Below are positions 9,540-17,961 of a stretch of DNA of 64,000 nucleotides, one piece after another (position 1 is the first letter of the stretch; the number at the start of each line of letters is the position of its first letter). The position numbers and the translations under genes were made by a program. Source of the stretch: Clostridium formicaceticum (GTDB lineage: Bacteria; Bacillota; Clostridia; Peptostreptococcales; Natronincolaceae); the NCBI RefSeq assembly GCF_001854185.1, contig NZ_CP017603.1, positions 4,092,001 to 4,156,000 on the forward strand, written 5' to 3'. Below the pieces are notes generated by a model. It was not told the origin of the DNA. It ran no database searches and was given only the letters and a program-made list of their open reading frames with translations.

Positions 9540-10226
9540 CTATTGAATTTTATAGCCAAACCCAAATACAGTCTGAATAAAAGAAGTACCCTTATCGCAG
9601 CCTAATTTCTTTCTTAATCTTTGAATATGTACATCCACGGTTCTGCTTCCGCCTTGAAAATCATAGCCCCATACAGCCTCCAAAAGTTTATCTCTTGAAA
9701 AGACTTTTCCTTTATTTTCTGCCAGCATAATCAATAATTCATATTCTTTGGGCTTCAAATGTGCCACTTTGTCTCCAATAAATACTTCATGTCTATCTTT
9801 GAAAATCATCACGTTATCTTTGAGCTTTATCCTATTGTGGTTTTCTTCACCTGCGCTTTTCAGTTTTTCAATCCTTCTTAAACAAACTTTAATTCTAGTG
9901 ATGACTTCTCGAACATCAAAAGGCTTTGTAATATAATCATCCGCTCCAATCTCCAAGCCCAACAGTTTATCCAACATGTCATCCTTTGCTGTTAACATGA
10001 TGATTGGCGTTTTATACTCTGTAGATATTTTCCTGCAAATATCAAATCCACTTATGTCTGGCAGCATAAGGTCTAGTAATATCAAGTCAATAGGATTGTT
10101 TTTTATGGTTTCATAGCCTTCCTGTCCTGTTGAAGCTTCATAGACGATGAAGCTTTCTTTCCTTAATGCAAAAGCTAATATTTCTCTTATTGACTCGTCA
10201 TCCTCGATGATTAATATATTATTCAT
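9540..10226 (-). CDS. OmpR/PhoB-family response regulator
   Basis: 228 residues. The receiver domain (1-118) has the acidic pocket Glu8/Asp9/Asp10, phospho-acceptor Asp52 (LLDLMLPD) and the Lys of ITKPFD. A winged-helix DNA-binding domain follows (about 130-226, ending VDVHIQRLRKKLG and FGFGYKI). It is the first gene of the operon with the histidine kinase and beta-propeller gene, so the three are probably regulated together, perhaps by itself. Target genes are not evident; no direct-repeat operator was identified upstream. Confidence 0.94.
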   Translation of the reverse strand: MNNILIIEDDESIREILAFALRKESFIVYEASTGQEGYETIKNNPIDLILLDLMLPDISGFDICRKISTEYKTPIIMLTAKDDMLDKLLGLEIGADDYITKPFDVREVITRIKVCLRRIEKLKSAGEENHNRIKLKDNVMIFKDRHEVFIGDKVAHLKPKEYELLIMLAENKGKVFSRDKLLEAVWGYDFQGGSRTVDVHIQRLRKKLGCDKGTSFIQTVFGFGYKIQ

Positions 10227-10288
10227 GCTGTCCCTCCTTGCATTACATATTTATATAAAGCTACCTGTAAATCCATAAATCATCCTAA

Positions 10289-11110
10289 TTAAGCAAAATT
10301 ATCCGTCAGTACACCCAATACTTCCTTTACCTGTTGATCAAATTTTTTAGTCAATCTAGACTTACCTAGATTAGACTTGATTATTTTCCTTATATCTGCA
10401 TCCTTTTCCTGCGCCCACTTCTTCATAAATTCAAAGCCTTCATCAGGTAGTTTAGCAACGAATACACTTACAGCATACTCAAGTCCTTTTCTTAAAATAC
10501 GAAACTCTTCGGTCTTACGAAATTTCTTGTCTATCTTAATGAGGTCTTTTAAAATTTTTTCTGTAATTTCAAAGCAGAATTCTGCATTATCCTTGTGATT
10601 TAAGACAGGAGGATGTGCTAAAGCCGCTATGATTGCCCTTCTTTCCAAAAGAGAAGCATCATCAATCCATTTGTTAAAAATGAATTCTGCTTGCCTAAAA
10701 TCTTCTTCTTCAATCCATTGAAGACCTATAGCTACAGCTTCTCTAACCCGCCACCTTGAATCATTCGCTGCAACCCGAAATAGCTTAATAATTTTTTCTT
10801 TCTTTTCAGAATCAACAAATGTAAATATAGCCCCTAAGGCTTGCACAGCACAAAAAGGAATGAATTCTTTAGGACCATCCGATGGAGTTTCTTCGGCTGT
10901 TACTGTTGCCCACTGGTTTAAGATTTGCCATAAATCGTCATGAACACACGCCACAGCTTTTAGGCAATTGCCAAAAGCGTATGCTAGCTCCAAGTTGCCC
11001 CTCGGTCCTGGTAAGTTAGAATTAGAGATTAACATGTCCTCCAGTTCTTCAAAAGCATTTTTACTCACTAGCTGTTTCAAATGCATTTCATATTCATCAC
11101 GCTTGCCCAT
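10289..11110 (-). CDS. HEAT-repeat-like helical protein of unknown function
   Basis: 273 residues, predicted almost entirely helical, with repeated pairs of amphipathic helices typical of HEAT or DNA-alkylation-repeat folds (CAVQALGAIFTF, RVREAVAIGLQWI, RRAIIAALAHPPV, IRKIIKSNLGKS). No signal peptide, so cytoplasmic. A GGGGG ribosome site lies 7 nt before the ATG. The gap to the response regulator downstream is about 60 bp, so read-through is possible. I cannot assign a function; HEAT proteins usually act as scaffolds. Confidence 0.65.
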   Translation of the reverse strand: MGKRDEYEMHLKQLVSKNAFEELEDMLISNSNLPGPRGNLELAYAFGNCLKAVACVHDDLWQILNQWATVTAEETPSDGPKEFIPFCAVQALGAIFTFVDSEKKEKIIKLFRVAANDSRWRVREAVAIGLQWIEEEDFRQAEFIFNKWIDDASLLERRAIIAALAHPPVLNHKDNAEFCFEITEKILKDLIKIDKKFRKTEEFRILRKGLEYAVSVFVAKLPDEGFEFMKKWAQEKDADIRKIIKSNLGKSRLTKKFDQQVKEVLGVLTDNFA

Positions 11111-11214
11111 GTTTATTCCCCCTATTATCTTAGAAATTTCATTTGGGTAGCTTTACTTAATTTCTATTCTCTACTTTTTTCCATCTCCTGCTAATTAAGT
11201 AAAAATGGTAGCAT

Positions 11215-12105
11215 TTAGACCTTTTCTACCTTTTTTTCCAACCTTCTTCCAAAAACATGGACCACCAAACCTGTCATCACCATCATCGCTCCTACCATCT
11301 GCCACAAGGAGAATGTTTCCCCAAGAAACAAAGCAGCACTGCTGATACCTACTACAGGAACCAACAGAGCAAATGGAGAAACCATAGCGGCAGGATAACG
11401 AGAAAGTAATCTTCCCCATAGACCATACCCCCCTAGGGAAGAAAAATAGCCTAGGTAGATTACTGAAATTACAGTAACCCAGTTAACAGAGTGCCATGCA
11501 GTCTGCCATGCTGCGAAGCCTTCTATATATAAAGATAAAAGAGCTAAAGGTAGTATAGCTACTGCACCAGCCCAGACCACTAGAGATAACATAGAAAAAG
11601 AAGGAACCCCTTGAGTAGCTCGACGCATGATTACATTTCCCACGCCCCAGCTGGCAGCTGCAGCCAGGGTGAAGCAGAAACCAGCTGCTGTCATGCTGCT
11701 ACCTTGCTGTAATCCTACTATAACCATACCACCAATAGCGATTATAAGCCCAACCAAATGATTCCAATGCCAGTCCTCCCCTATCAGTAGAATAGCAATC
11801 ACCAATGTGAAAAAAGCCTGAGACTGATGCACAAGGGAAGATAATCCTGCAGGCATCCCTAGCTTCATTCCCATAAAGAGAAAAGCAAATTGTCCAACGT
11901 TGATGGTTAATCCCAGAGCAAGCAGCCAACGCCAGGCTACTGGAGGCGGCGGCAAGAAAAAAACCGCCGGCAGACACACAACAACAAAGCGAATCGTCGC
12001 CAGCAATAAAGGTGGCATATTCTCTAACCCCAGCTTAATGGCAATAAAATTAAGACCCCATAAAATCGCTATAATTACCCCTATACCTATATCACGTCTG
12101 TTCAA
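11215..12105 (-). CDS. EamA/DMT-family transporter (amino-acid metabolite exporter type)
   Basis: 296 residues with ten predicted membrane helices in two EamA halves (about 1-140 and 150-290). The N-terminal signature IAILWGLNFIAIKLGLENMP and the SLVHQSQAFFTLVIAILLIGE stretch resemble the O-acetylserine/cysteine exporter YdeD group; real substrate unknown. The start is a TTG at 12105, spaced 8 nt from a GGAGGG ribosome site. It stands alone, followed by a weak inverted repeat (TTACTTAATT/AATTAAGTAA, 11153-11205). Confidence 0.85.
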   Translation of the reverse strand: MNRRDIGIGVIIAILWGLNFIAIKLGLENMPPLLLATIRFVVVCLPAVFFLPPPPVAWRWLLALGLTINVGQFAFLFMGMKLGMPAGLSSLVHQSQAFFTLVIAILLIGEDWHWNHLVGLIIAIGGMVIVGLQQGSSMTAAGFCFTLAAAASWGVGNVIMRRATQGVPSFSMLSLVVWAGAVAILPLALLSLYIEGFAAWQTAWHSVNWVTVISVIYLGYFSSLGGYGLWGRLLSRYPAAMVSPFALLVPVVGISSAALFLGETFSLWQMVGAMMVMTGLVVHVFGRRLEKKVEKV

Positions 12106-12212
12106 GAATATACCCTCCTAAATGTGTACTAGATTTCAAAATGAGCTGCTAACAAATCTCCCTCTCCTGTAAATAGGGAGATAAAATGAGACTTATTTCA
12201 TAAGTAGATGGT

Positions 12213-12350
12213 CATAAGTAGATGACCAAAATCTATGATTTTGTGTTAGTCACTTATACAGAATGCAAGTTTGCACTTTAACTTTTGTGGCAGTCACTTA
12301 GTTTGTTCACTTAGAAGTGAGCATCTTAGCAATGCACCGAAGGATAAACG
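12213..12350 (-). repeat. Dispersed structured intergenic repeat, copy 1
   Basis: Shares long blocks with 29283-29375: CATAAGTAGAT, TGTTAGTCACTTA, TAGTTTGTTC, AGAAGTGAG, TCTTAGCAAT and CGAAGGATAAA. This copy has an extra 45 bp between two GTCACTTA words, a small internal duplication, and a second CATAAGTAGAT at its edge. The stem CAAAATC-TAT-GATTTTG is perfect here and keeps pairing in the other copy despite base changes, which points to an RNA structure. Transcribed strand unknown. A mobile miniature element or a small RNA are both possible. Confidence 0.6.
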
Positions 12351-12398
12351 TGCAAAGTCTTGACTCTATGTTACACTTATGAAGACCGAAGATTGAAA

Positions 12399-13580
12399 TT
12401 ACATTTCATTTTTAATCACTTCTGCTAACCTTCTTATGCCTATTTGAATCTTATCTTCCTCCAATCCAGAAAAGTTTAACCTTAAGGTATTCTTTACTTC
12501 ACTACTGGCATAAAAAGCCTCTCCCGGCACAAAGGCTACGCCTTGTGTAATTGCCTTTTCCAGTAGTTTTTTAGCCTCCATATCCTCTGGCAAAGTAACC
12601 CACACAAACATACCACCCATAGGTCTAGTGAATTCTACTTCCTTTGGAAATTCTTTTTCAATAGTCTCTATCATTACATCTCTTTTCTTTTTATAGATTT
12701 CTCGCACTTTATTTATACGCTGCTTTATATCATAGGTTTTAAAAAAGTACAGGATCTGAAGCTGAGAAAATATATTGGTGTGTAAATCTGTCCCCTGTTT
12801 TAACAAACCATATTTATTGATAATCTCCTTCTCTCCACAAACCCATCCAATTCTAAATCCCGGACATACAATTTTTGAAAAGGTACTAAGGTAAATTACT
12901 CTACCCTCTGTGTCGAAACTCTTAATAGGAGGTGAGGTTTCTCCACTAAACCTCAGTTCACTATAAGGATTATCTTCAATAATAAGTATATCGTATTTGT
13001 TCGCTATGTGTACAAGTTTTTTCCTTTTTCCTAAACTCATGCTTCGCCCCGTAGGATTTTGAAAATCAGGTATTGTATAGATAAACTTTGCATCGGGATT
13101 TTGTTGAAGCAATGCCTCAAGATCCTCCAAGGTGATACCGTCCTCCTCCATTTCTACCTCTAAAAATTGAGGAGAAAAAGGTTTAAATGCATTGATAGCT
13201 GCCATATAGGTAGGTTTCTCACAGATCACCTTATCCCCTTCTTCTATAAAGACCTTTGCAGTTAAATCCAGCCCCTGCTGTGAACCAGATGTCACCAGTA
13301 TATTCTCTATTTCTGCAGTAATCCCTTTTTCCTTCATGATTTCTTGCATTAGCCCTCTAATCTCATTATTTCCTTCAGTAGTAGCATATTGCATAGCTTT
13401 TGTTCCATGGGCAACAAGTATATCTTTACATACTTCTATCATTTCTTCAACGGGAAAGGCTTCCTGTGCAGGTAATCCCCCACCAAAAGCAATGATATCA
13501 TTATTGTCTGTTAGTTTAAGTAGTTCCCTCACTTCTGAAGCCTTTGCCTCTCTCGCTCTTTTTGAAAACATCCTCTTCAT
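12399..13580 (-). CDS. PLP-dependent aminotransferase, class I/II (2-aminoadipate/aromatic type)
   Basis: 393 residues, fold-type I PLP enzyme without a DNA-binding domain. Visible marks: GGGLP near the N-terminus, TSGSQQGLDL (cofactor phosphate region), IPDFQNPTG, IIEDNPYSEL (Asp that pairs with the pyridine ring) and STFSKIVCPGFRIGW with the Schiff-base lysine. Closest in style to LysN/aromatic aminotransferases; substrate not determinable. I place the start at the ATG at 13580 because GGAGG ends 7 nt before it; ATG 13586 is too close to that site and ATG 13571 is an alternative. It lies immediately after the MocR regulator gene and is probably co-transcribed. Confidence 0.88.
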   Translation of the reverse strand: MKRMFSKRAREAKASEVRELLKLTDNNDIIAFGGGLPAQEAFPVEEMIEVCKDILVAHGTKAMQYATTEGNNEIRGLMQEIMKEKGITAEIENILVTSGSQQGLDLTAKVFIEEGDKVICEKPTYMAAINAFKPFSPQFLEVEMEEDGITLEDLEALLQQNPDAKFIYTIPDFQNPTGRSMSLGKRKKLVHIANKYDILIIEDNPYSELRFSGETSPPIKSFDTEGRVIYLSTFSKIVCPGFRIGWVCGEKEIINKYGLLKQGTDLHTNIFSQLQILYFFKTYDIKQRINKVREIYKKKRDVMIETIEKEFPKEVEFTRPMGGMFVWVTLPEDMEAKKLLEKAITQGVAFVPGEAFYASSEVKNTLRLNFSGLEEDKIQIGIRRLAEVIKNEM

Positions 13581-13606
13581 CTTCATCCCTCCATATCTTA
13601 TTACCA

Positions 13607-15127
13607 TCAAAATATAGGATTTCTATTACTATAGCTTACCTCTCCTTGCGGACACTTTCTTATCTGGGCTTTCCTAATAGCCTCCATCAAACGCTTTACC
13701 CCTTCTTTGATTTCCTCCTTTGATGGGTAAGTATAGTTCAGTCTAATGTAAGCATCCCCTATAGAACCGTTGCTATAAAATGGATCTGGAGGCATGAACA
13801 TTACACCTTCCTTGATGGCGTGATCCATTAACACTGACAGTCTAATATTTTCTGGCAGCTTACACCAAAGAAAATAGCCGCCCTCTGGTATGCTTAATTC
13901 CAACCCATTTATTTTATATTTTGTTATCTCATTACACATCAAATCTCTTTTGCTCTTATATTCTCCAACCACCTTAGTTAGATGTTTGGCATAATATCCT
14001 TGTATTAAAAACTCGCTTAGTAAATACTGCGCCATGGTGTTGGAGTGTAAATCTGTTATCTGCTTAAGACTCCCGAACCTGCCAACGATGTATTCATTGG
14101 CAATAGCCCATCCAATCCTCATCCCCAGAAATAATGACTTTGAAAAACTTCCCAAGTGAACAACATAATCTTTTTTATCAAGAGCTTTTAGTGAAGGAAA
14201 CCGCTTCCCACTAAAGTTGATTTCACTATAGCTGTCATCCTCTAATATGGGGACCTGATAAAAATACGCCAACTTTAATAATTCTTTTCTTCTCCTGATG
14301 CTTAAGGTAGCTCCTGAAGGATTTTGAAAACTAGGTTGCGTATAAATAAACTTAGGTCTATATCGAAGCAATAGGTTTTCTAAAACATCGGTTTTCATTC
14401 CTTCTTCATCCACCGGTACGCCGACGACTTTTCCCCTAGCTGACTTAAATATTTCTATAGCTCCCAGATAAGTGGGTTCTTCCACTAATATCATATCTCC
14501 CGCTTCAACAAACAGTTTTGCAAAATAATAGATTCCCTGCTGTGTTCCTGAAGTAATCATGATTTCCTTTACTGAGGCGTTTATCCCTCTACTTTCTGCA
14601 TGTTTTTTTATAGCCTTTCTTAGCTCCATACATCCATAAATGCTTGTGGGCATAAAAAGCTTCTCTCGATATTTATCCATGCAGTAATTTTGAAGCGTTT
14701 TTATGATTTCTATAGGATAGGTATCAGAAGAAGGTATCCCCCCAGCAAAGGATATGACCTTTTCGTGTTGATGGGCCTCCATTATTTGAGCAATAAGGTT
14801 TTGACTGTTCATAAAAAAATCTTGGCTCACAAACTGACTCCAATTAATTTTAGGCACAGTTAACTTATCAAAAGTCATATTTTTAGAAATCTGAGGGAGC
14901 ACAATAGTTCCCCTCCCAACAAAGGATTCTACGAGTCCTTCTGCCTTCAGTTCCATATAAGCCTTCACCACCGTACTCCTATCCACCTTTACCTGTTTAG
15001 CAAGACTTCTTTCAGAAGGTAAAACATAATCATCCGTTAGCTCACCAGATATGATTTTATGTTGAATTTGGTTTTTAATTTGTAAATACACTGGCGTATT
15101 ACAGTTTCTATTAATCACTATTTCCAT
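13607..15127 (-). CDS. MocR/PdxR-family transcriptional regulator (GntR HTH fused to aminotransferase domain)
   Basis: 506 residues. An N-terminal GntR winged helix (about 1-70, PSERSLAKQVKVDRSTVVKAY) is followed by a full fold-type I aminotransferase domain containing TSGTQQGIYY, TQPSFQNPSG, LEDDSYSEI and the PLP lysine in LGSFSKSLFLGMRIGW. MocR proteins use PLP or an amino-acid adduct as a sensing ligand rather than for catalysis. Start chosen at ATG 15127 because AAAGG lies 9 nt before it; the ATG at 15136 abuts that site. The aminotransferase gene downstream is a likely target. Confidence 0.9.
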   Translation of the reverse strand: MEIVINRNCNTPVYLQIKNQIQHKIISGELTDDYVLPSERSLAKQVKVDRSTVVKAYMELKAEGLVESFVGRGTIVLPQISKNMTFDKLTVPKINWSQFVSQDFFMNSQNLIAQIMEAHQHEKVISFAGGIPSSDTYPIEIIKTLQNYCMDKYREKLFMPTSIYGCMELRKAIKKHAESRGINASVKEIMITSGTQQGIYYFAKLFVEAGDMILVEEPTYLGAIEIFKSARGKVVGVPVDEEGMKTDVLENLLLRYRPKFIYTQPSFQNPSGATLSIRRRKELLKLAYFYQVPILEDDSYSEINFSGKRFPSLKALDKKDYVVHLGSFSKSLFLGMRIGWAIANEYIVGRFGSLKQITDLHSNTMAQYLLSEFLIQGYYAKHLTKVVGEYKSKRDLMCNEITKYKINGLELSIPEGGYFLWCKLPENIRLSVLMDHAIKEGVMFMPPDPFYSNGSIGDAYIRLNYTYPSKEEIKEGVKRLMEAIRKAQIRKCPQGEVSYSNRNPIF

Positions 15128-15280
15128 ATTAACCATCCTTTTTTATAAATGGTGCCCTCCAATTTAACTATAGCATAGAAAATATTGGTATAAAACCTCC
15201 ATTGCAATTATTTTCAAGCCATCCATTTTGAATTTTAAATTTTATATTTATTAGTAAACATCCAAAAACTAAGTAAAAAT

Positions 15281-15315
15281 GAAAAACCGTATCAAGTTAA
15301 TTAACTCAATACGGT
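15281..15315 (-). terminator. Terminator of the moeA-mobB operon (repeated type)
   Basis: Long palindrome ACCGTATTGAGT...ACTTGATACGGT followed on the minus strand by TTTTTC and more T. It lies 30-65 bp past the mobB stop. Its arms CCGTATTGAGT/CTTGATACGG recur in the terminator at 53923-53955. Confidence 0.85.
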
Positions 15316-15346
15316 GGTGAACTTATCTGGAAATGATGCATCATAA

Positions 15347-15868
15347 TTATACCGTCAAAACAGAACAAGGAACTCGTCTCCTCACCCCAATTTTTTGTGC
15401 AATAAAATCTACTAGCTTGTCGGTCTCATGAAATCCAAAGGTAGGAATAGCTTTTTCATGTTCATCATCAGTAACAATTGCAAACATTTCATCATTAGCG
15501 CATAAAAATCCCTTAGTAATTTCTTTTCTGTAGACCTCAAGCTTTGGCTTATCAGAGTGTTTGTATCCTTCTATAATAATAATATCTACATTTTTAATAC
15601 CCGTCAATATTTCGTCTAAAGTATATTCTCTTCCTACCTTTTCAATCTTTGCGAACTTTGTAGGAGAAGAAATTATCACAACATCCGAGCCTGCCTGAGC
15701 ATGCTTCCATGTATCTTTTCCGGGATGGTCTATATCAAAACCATGAATATCATGTTTTATAGTAGCTACCCTATAACCTCTAGCTTTTAGCTCTTTAATC
15801 ATATTGCATAAAACTGTGGTTTTACCGATATTAGAATATTTTCCTACGATAGAAAAAACTGGTATCAT
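15347..15868 (-). CDS. mobB: Molybdopterin-guanine dinucleotide biosynthesis adaptor protein MobB
   Basis: 173 residues, P-loop GTPase. Walker A is GKYSNIGKTT near the N-terminus; the conserved TIKHDIHGFDIDHPGKDTW segment and the IIIIEGYK Walker B region follow, as in MobB. It helps MobA attach GMP to molybdopterin for bis-MGD enzymes such as the formate dehydrogenase encoded 2 kb away. Its ATG overlaps the moeA stop by 4 nt (ATGA), so the two are translationally coupled. MobA is not in this window. Confidence 0.94.
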   Translation of the reverse strand: MIPVFSIVGKYSNIGKTTVLCNMIKELKARGYRVATIKHDIHGFDIDHPGKDTWKHAQAGSDVVIISSPTKFAKIEKVGREYTLDEILTGIKNVDIIIIEGYKHSDKPKLEVYRKEITKGFLCANDEMFAIVTDDEHEKAIPTFGFHETDKLVDFIAQKIGVRRRVPCSVLTV

Positions 15869-17100
15869 TTCAACACCTCCGGATGATTTAATAGTTGGAC
15901 GGTTATCTCATCTCCCTTTTTATAGGGACCTGTTAATGCCTTAATATAAAAAAGAGAATTGGTTCCCATAAGACTTGTAAGAACACCAGAGCTATGTTTT
16001 TCTGGAAGCCTTGTATAATACTTACCGTCTCTATAATAAGTATTTCCCCTTACAAACCTGTTTTGATTACTTGCTTTTGTAAAATCACTTTCTAAAATAG
16101 ATTTTACCTCCATCAACTTATAATTCCCTCTCCCCATTTTCTTCAAAATGATGGGCCTAACAAACTGTTCAAAGGTAATATAAGCAGCAGCTGGATTTCC
16201 AGAGAGGCCAAAAATTAACTTCTCCTCTTTCTTTGCAACAGCTATCGGTGTGCCAGGCTTCATCCTTACACGCCAAAACAATACTTCTGCCCCCACCTCC
16301 CGAAAAGCTTCCTTAGCTAAATCATGATCCCCCACCGAAACACCGCCAGTAGTAATAACAATGTCAGCCCAGTTTAAGGCGGAGTTTAGCTTTGCTTTAA
16401 TGATTTCAATAGCATCACTGCATATTCCTAACATCAAAGGTTTTGCCCCTAGCTTTTTGATTTGAGCGGCAATGGTGTAGGAGTTGCTGTTTCGTATTTT
16501 TCCTTCAACTAGAGGCTGTTGCATATCTACCAATTCGTCTCCAGTGGATAAAATCGCTACCCGCGGTTTTCTAAAAACCTCTACATAAGCTTTTCCTAAA
16601 GTAGCTAATATACCTATTTCAGGAGCATCAATTACCTCACCTTTTTGTAAAACAAGATCTCCTTTTTCCATATCCTCACCAGCTTTTACGATATTTGTAC
16701 CGACAGGATACTTTTTGTAGACTGTTACTGTTTCTTCTGTATACTTCGTATCTTCGAACTTTACTACAGCATCTGCCCCTTCGGGAATCTTTGCCCCTGT
16801 CATAATCCGCATTGCCTCTTTTTTACCTAGCCTCTTGTTGGATACATAGCCAGCAGGCACAAAATCCATCACCTTTAGGATAATAGGCGTGTCCTTAGAT
16901 GCCCCTTCAGTATCTTCCCCTCTGACAGCATAGCCATCCAGCGGAGATTTCTTAAAAGGAGGCATATCCATATCTGACACAATATTTTCAGCCAATACAC
17001 TTCCCAATGCATCTAATAGAGGAACATGAACAGCTTCTATTGTGCCACTTTCCTTTAACAACATTGCTAATGCTTCTTCTAAAGTAACATTGGTTCTCAT
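15865..17100 (-). CDS. moeA: Molybdopterin molybdenumtransferase MoeA
   Basis: 411 residues. MoeA inserts molybdate (or tungstate) into adenylylated molybdopterin in the cytoplasm. Visible family motifs: DMPPFKKSPLDGYAVR, GAKIPEGADAV, LSTGDELV, ITTGGVSVGDHD, MKPGTPIAVA and LSGNPAAA. Start placed at ATG 17100, 7 nt after AGGAGG; an in-frame ATG at 17118 would put the ribosome site inside the coding region. First gene of the moeA-mobB operon. A palindrome resembling that upstream of fdhA lies about 105-150 bp ahead of it, suggesting Mo/W-dependent control. Confidence 0.95.
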   Translation of the reverse strand: MRTNVTLEEALAMLLKESGTIEAVHVPLLDALGSVLAENIVSDMDMPPFKKSPLDGYAVRGEDTEGASKDTPIILKVMDFVPAGYVSNKRLGKKEAMRIMTGAKIPEGADAVVKFEDTKYTEETVTVYKKYPVGTNIVKAGEDMEKGDLVLQKGEVIDAPEIGILATLGKAYVEVFRKPRVAILSTGDELVDMQQPLVEGKIRNSNSYTIAAQIKKLGAKPLMLGICSDAIEIIKAKLNSALNWADIVITTGGVSVGDHDLAKEAFREVGAEVLFWRVRMKPGTPIAVAKKEEKLIFGLSGNPAAAYITFEQFVRPIILKKMGRGNYKLMEVKSILESDFTKASNQNRFVRGNTYYRDGKYYTRLPEKHSSGVLTSLMGTNSLFYIKALTGPYKKGDEITVQLLNHPEVLK

Positions 17101-17202
17101 AGCTTTCCTCCTTGACATTTGCTAAAGTGGCAGTTACAGCTATTTTGGTAGCAATCTCATTTTTTGTGCAATACCATGTTTTAGTTCTCCTTGATTAGGA
17201 AA

Positions 17203-17250
17203 TTTATTCAGCATCATTGTGTCAATTCAGGCATAATGATGCCGAATAAA
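17203..17250. promoter_or_regulatory. Candidate Mo/W-responsive operator upstream of moeA
   Basis: Inverted repeat with 19-nt arms (TTTATTC[A/G]GCATCATT[G/A]TG, two mismatches) around the 10-nt spacer TCAATTCAGG. Core ATCATTRTG-N10-CATAATGAT matches the element at 20700-20735 upstream of fdhA, including spacer length and most spacer bases. No T-run follows on either strand, so it is not a standard terminator. A ModE-like regulator is encoded next to it. Confidence 0.65.
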
Positions 17251-17284
17251 TAGGATTCTCATTAAGCCCACTTCATTAGCTTGG

Positions 17285-17309
17285 TTATGTAAATAAAGGC
17301 ATAATGAGA
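17285..17309. promoter_or_regulatory. Degenerate second copy of the palindromic operator
   Basis: TTATG, then the 10-nt spacer TAAATAAAGG, then CATAATGAGA. It keeps the spacing, the GG at the spacer end and the CATAATGA half-site of the other two elements, but only five bases of the left arm. It lies just after the stop of the ModE-like gene. Confidence 0.4.
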
Positions 17310-17330
17310 TGACAACAATATTCATTCTAT

Positions 17331-17714
17331 TTATCTAAACTTATTGATAAACCCATCAAAATATTTAGCGAATAATTTATTAACTGCTTCTTCGGATTCT
17401 TCTTTGAATTTTCCATAGGATTCAAGCAATTCTACTGCCTCAGGAGTTAATTCTGCACCACTTTTATGACCACCGGTATTTTTCTCCAATAATTTCATAC
17501 CTAGCCGCTCCTCAGTGGCCTTGATTTTACCCCAGGCAGCCCGATAAGACATATTTAATTTTGTGGCAGCTTGTCTGATGGAACCTGTTTCACTTATTGC
17601 TTCAAATAAAAGTAATCTTCCACGACCAAATACCACCTCTCCTTGAGATTCGATCCAGATTTTCGAACGTGGTGATAGCTTTACTTGAAGATCAGAGATT
17701 TTATTATCTTTCAA
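17331..17714 (-). CDS. ModE-like molybdenum/tungsten regulator, DNA-binding domain only
   Basis: 127 residues. The winged helix-turn-helix (about 28-95) has the ModE signature LFEAISETGSIRQAATKLNM, SYRAAWGKIKATEERLG and LLEKNTGGHKSGAELT. The C-terminal TOBE/molbindin domains that bind molybdate in E. coli ModE are absent; single-domain ModE-like proteins are known in anaerobes, and how they sense metal is less clear. Starts at TTG 17714, with AGAGGTG 8 nt upstream. A TATAAT -10 box lies near 17772-17777 on the minus strand. Placed between fdhA and moeA, whose upstream regions share a palindrome, it is the likely binder of that site. Confidence 0.85.
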   Translation of the reverse strand: MKDNKISDLQVKLSPRSKIWIESQGEVVFGRGRLLLFEAISETGSIRQAATKLNMSYRAAWGKIKATEERLGMKLLEKNTGGHKSGAELTPEAVELLESYGKFKEESEEAVNKLFAKYFDGFINKFR

Positions 17715-17961
17715 ATTTTATTCACCTCTATACGGTCAAATTATTGTAAATATAAAGTTATGTAGACTAGTACCATTATAACAATAATTAACCGCTTATG
17801 CTAGTTAAACTCAGTAGAGTAGATGAATGAAATTTTCCTTTACATCACCAGCCTAAGCCTGCAGCAAGTCTGTGATCAATGATCCATAAAAATCTGCATA
17901 AGATCTTTTACGCAAAGTGTCAATATTTCACTTAGTCTCCAATTAATCTTCTTTTTCTTTT

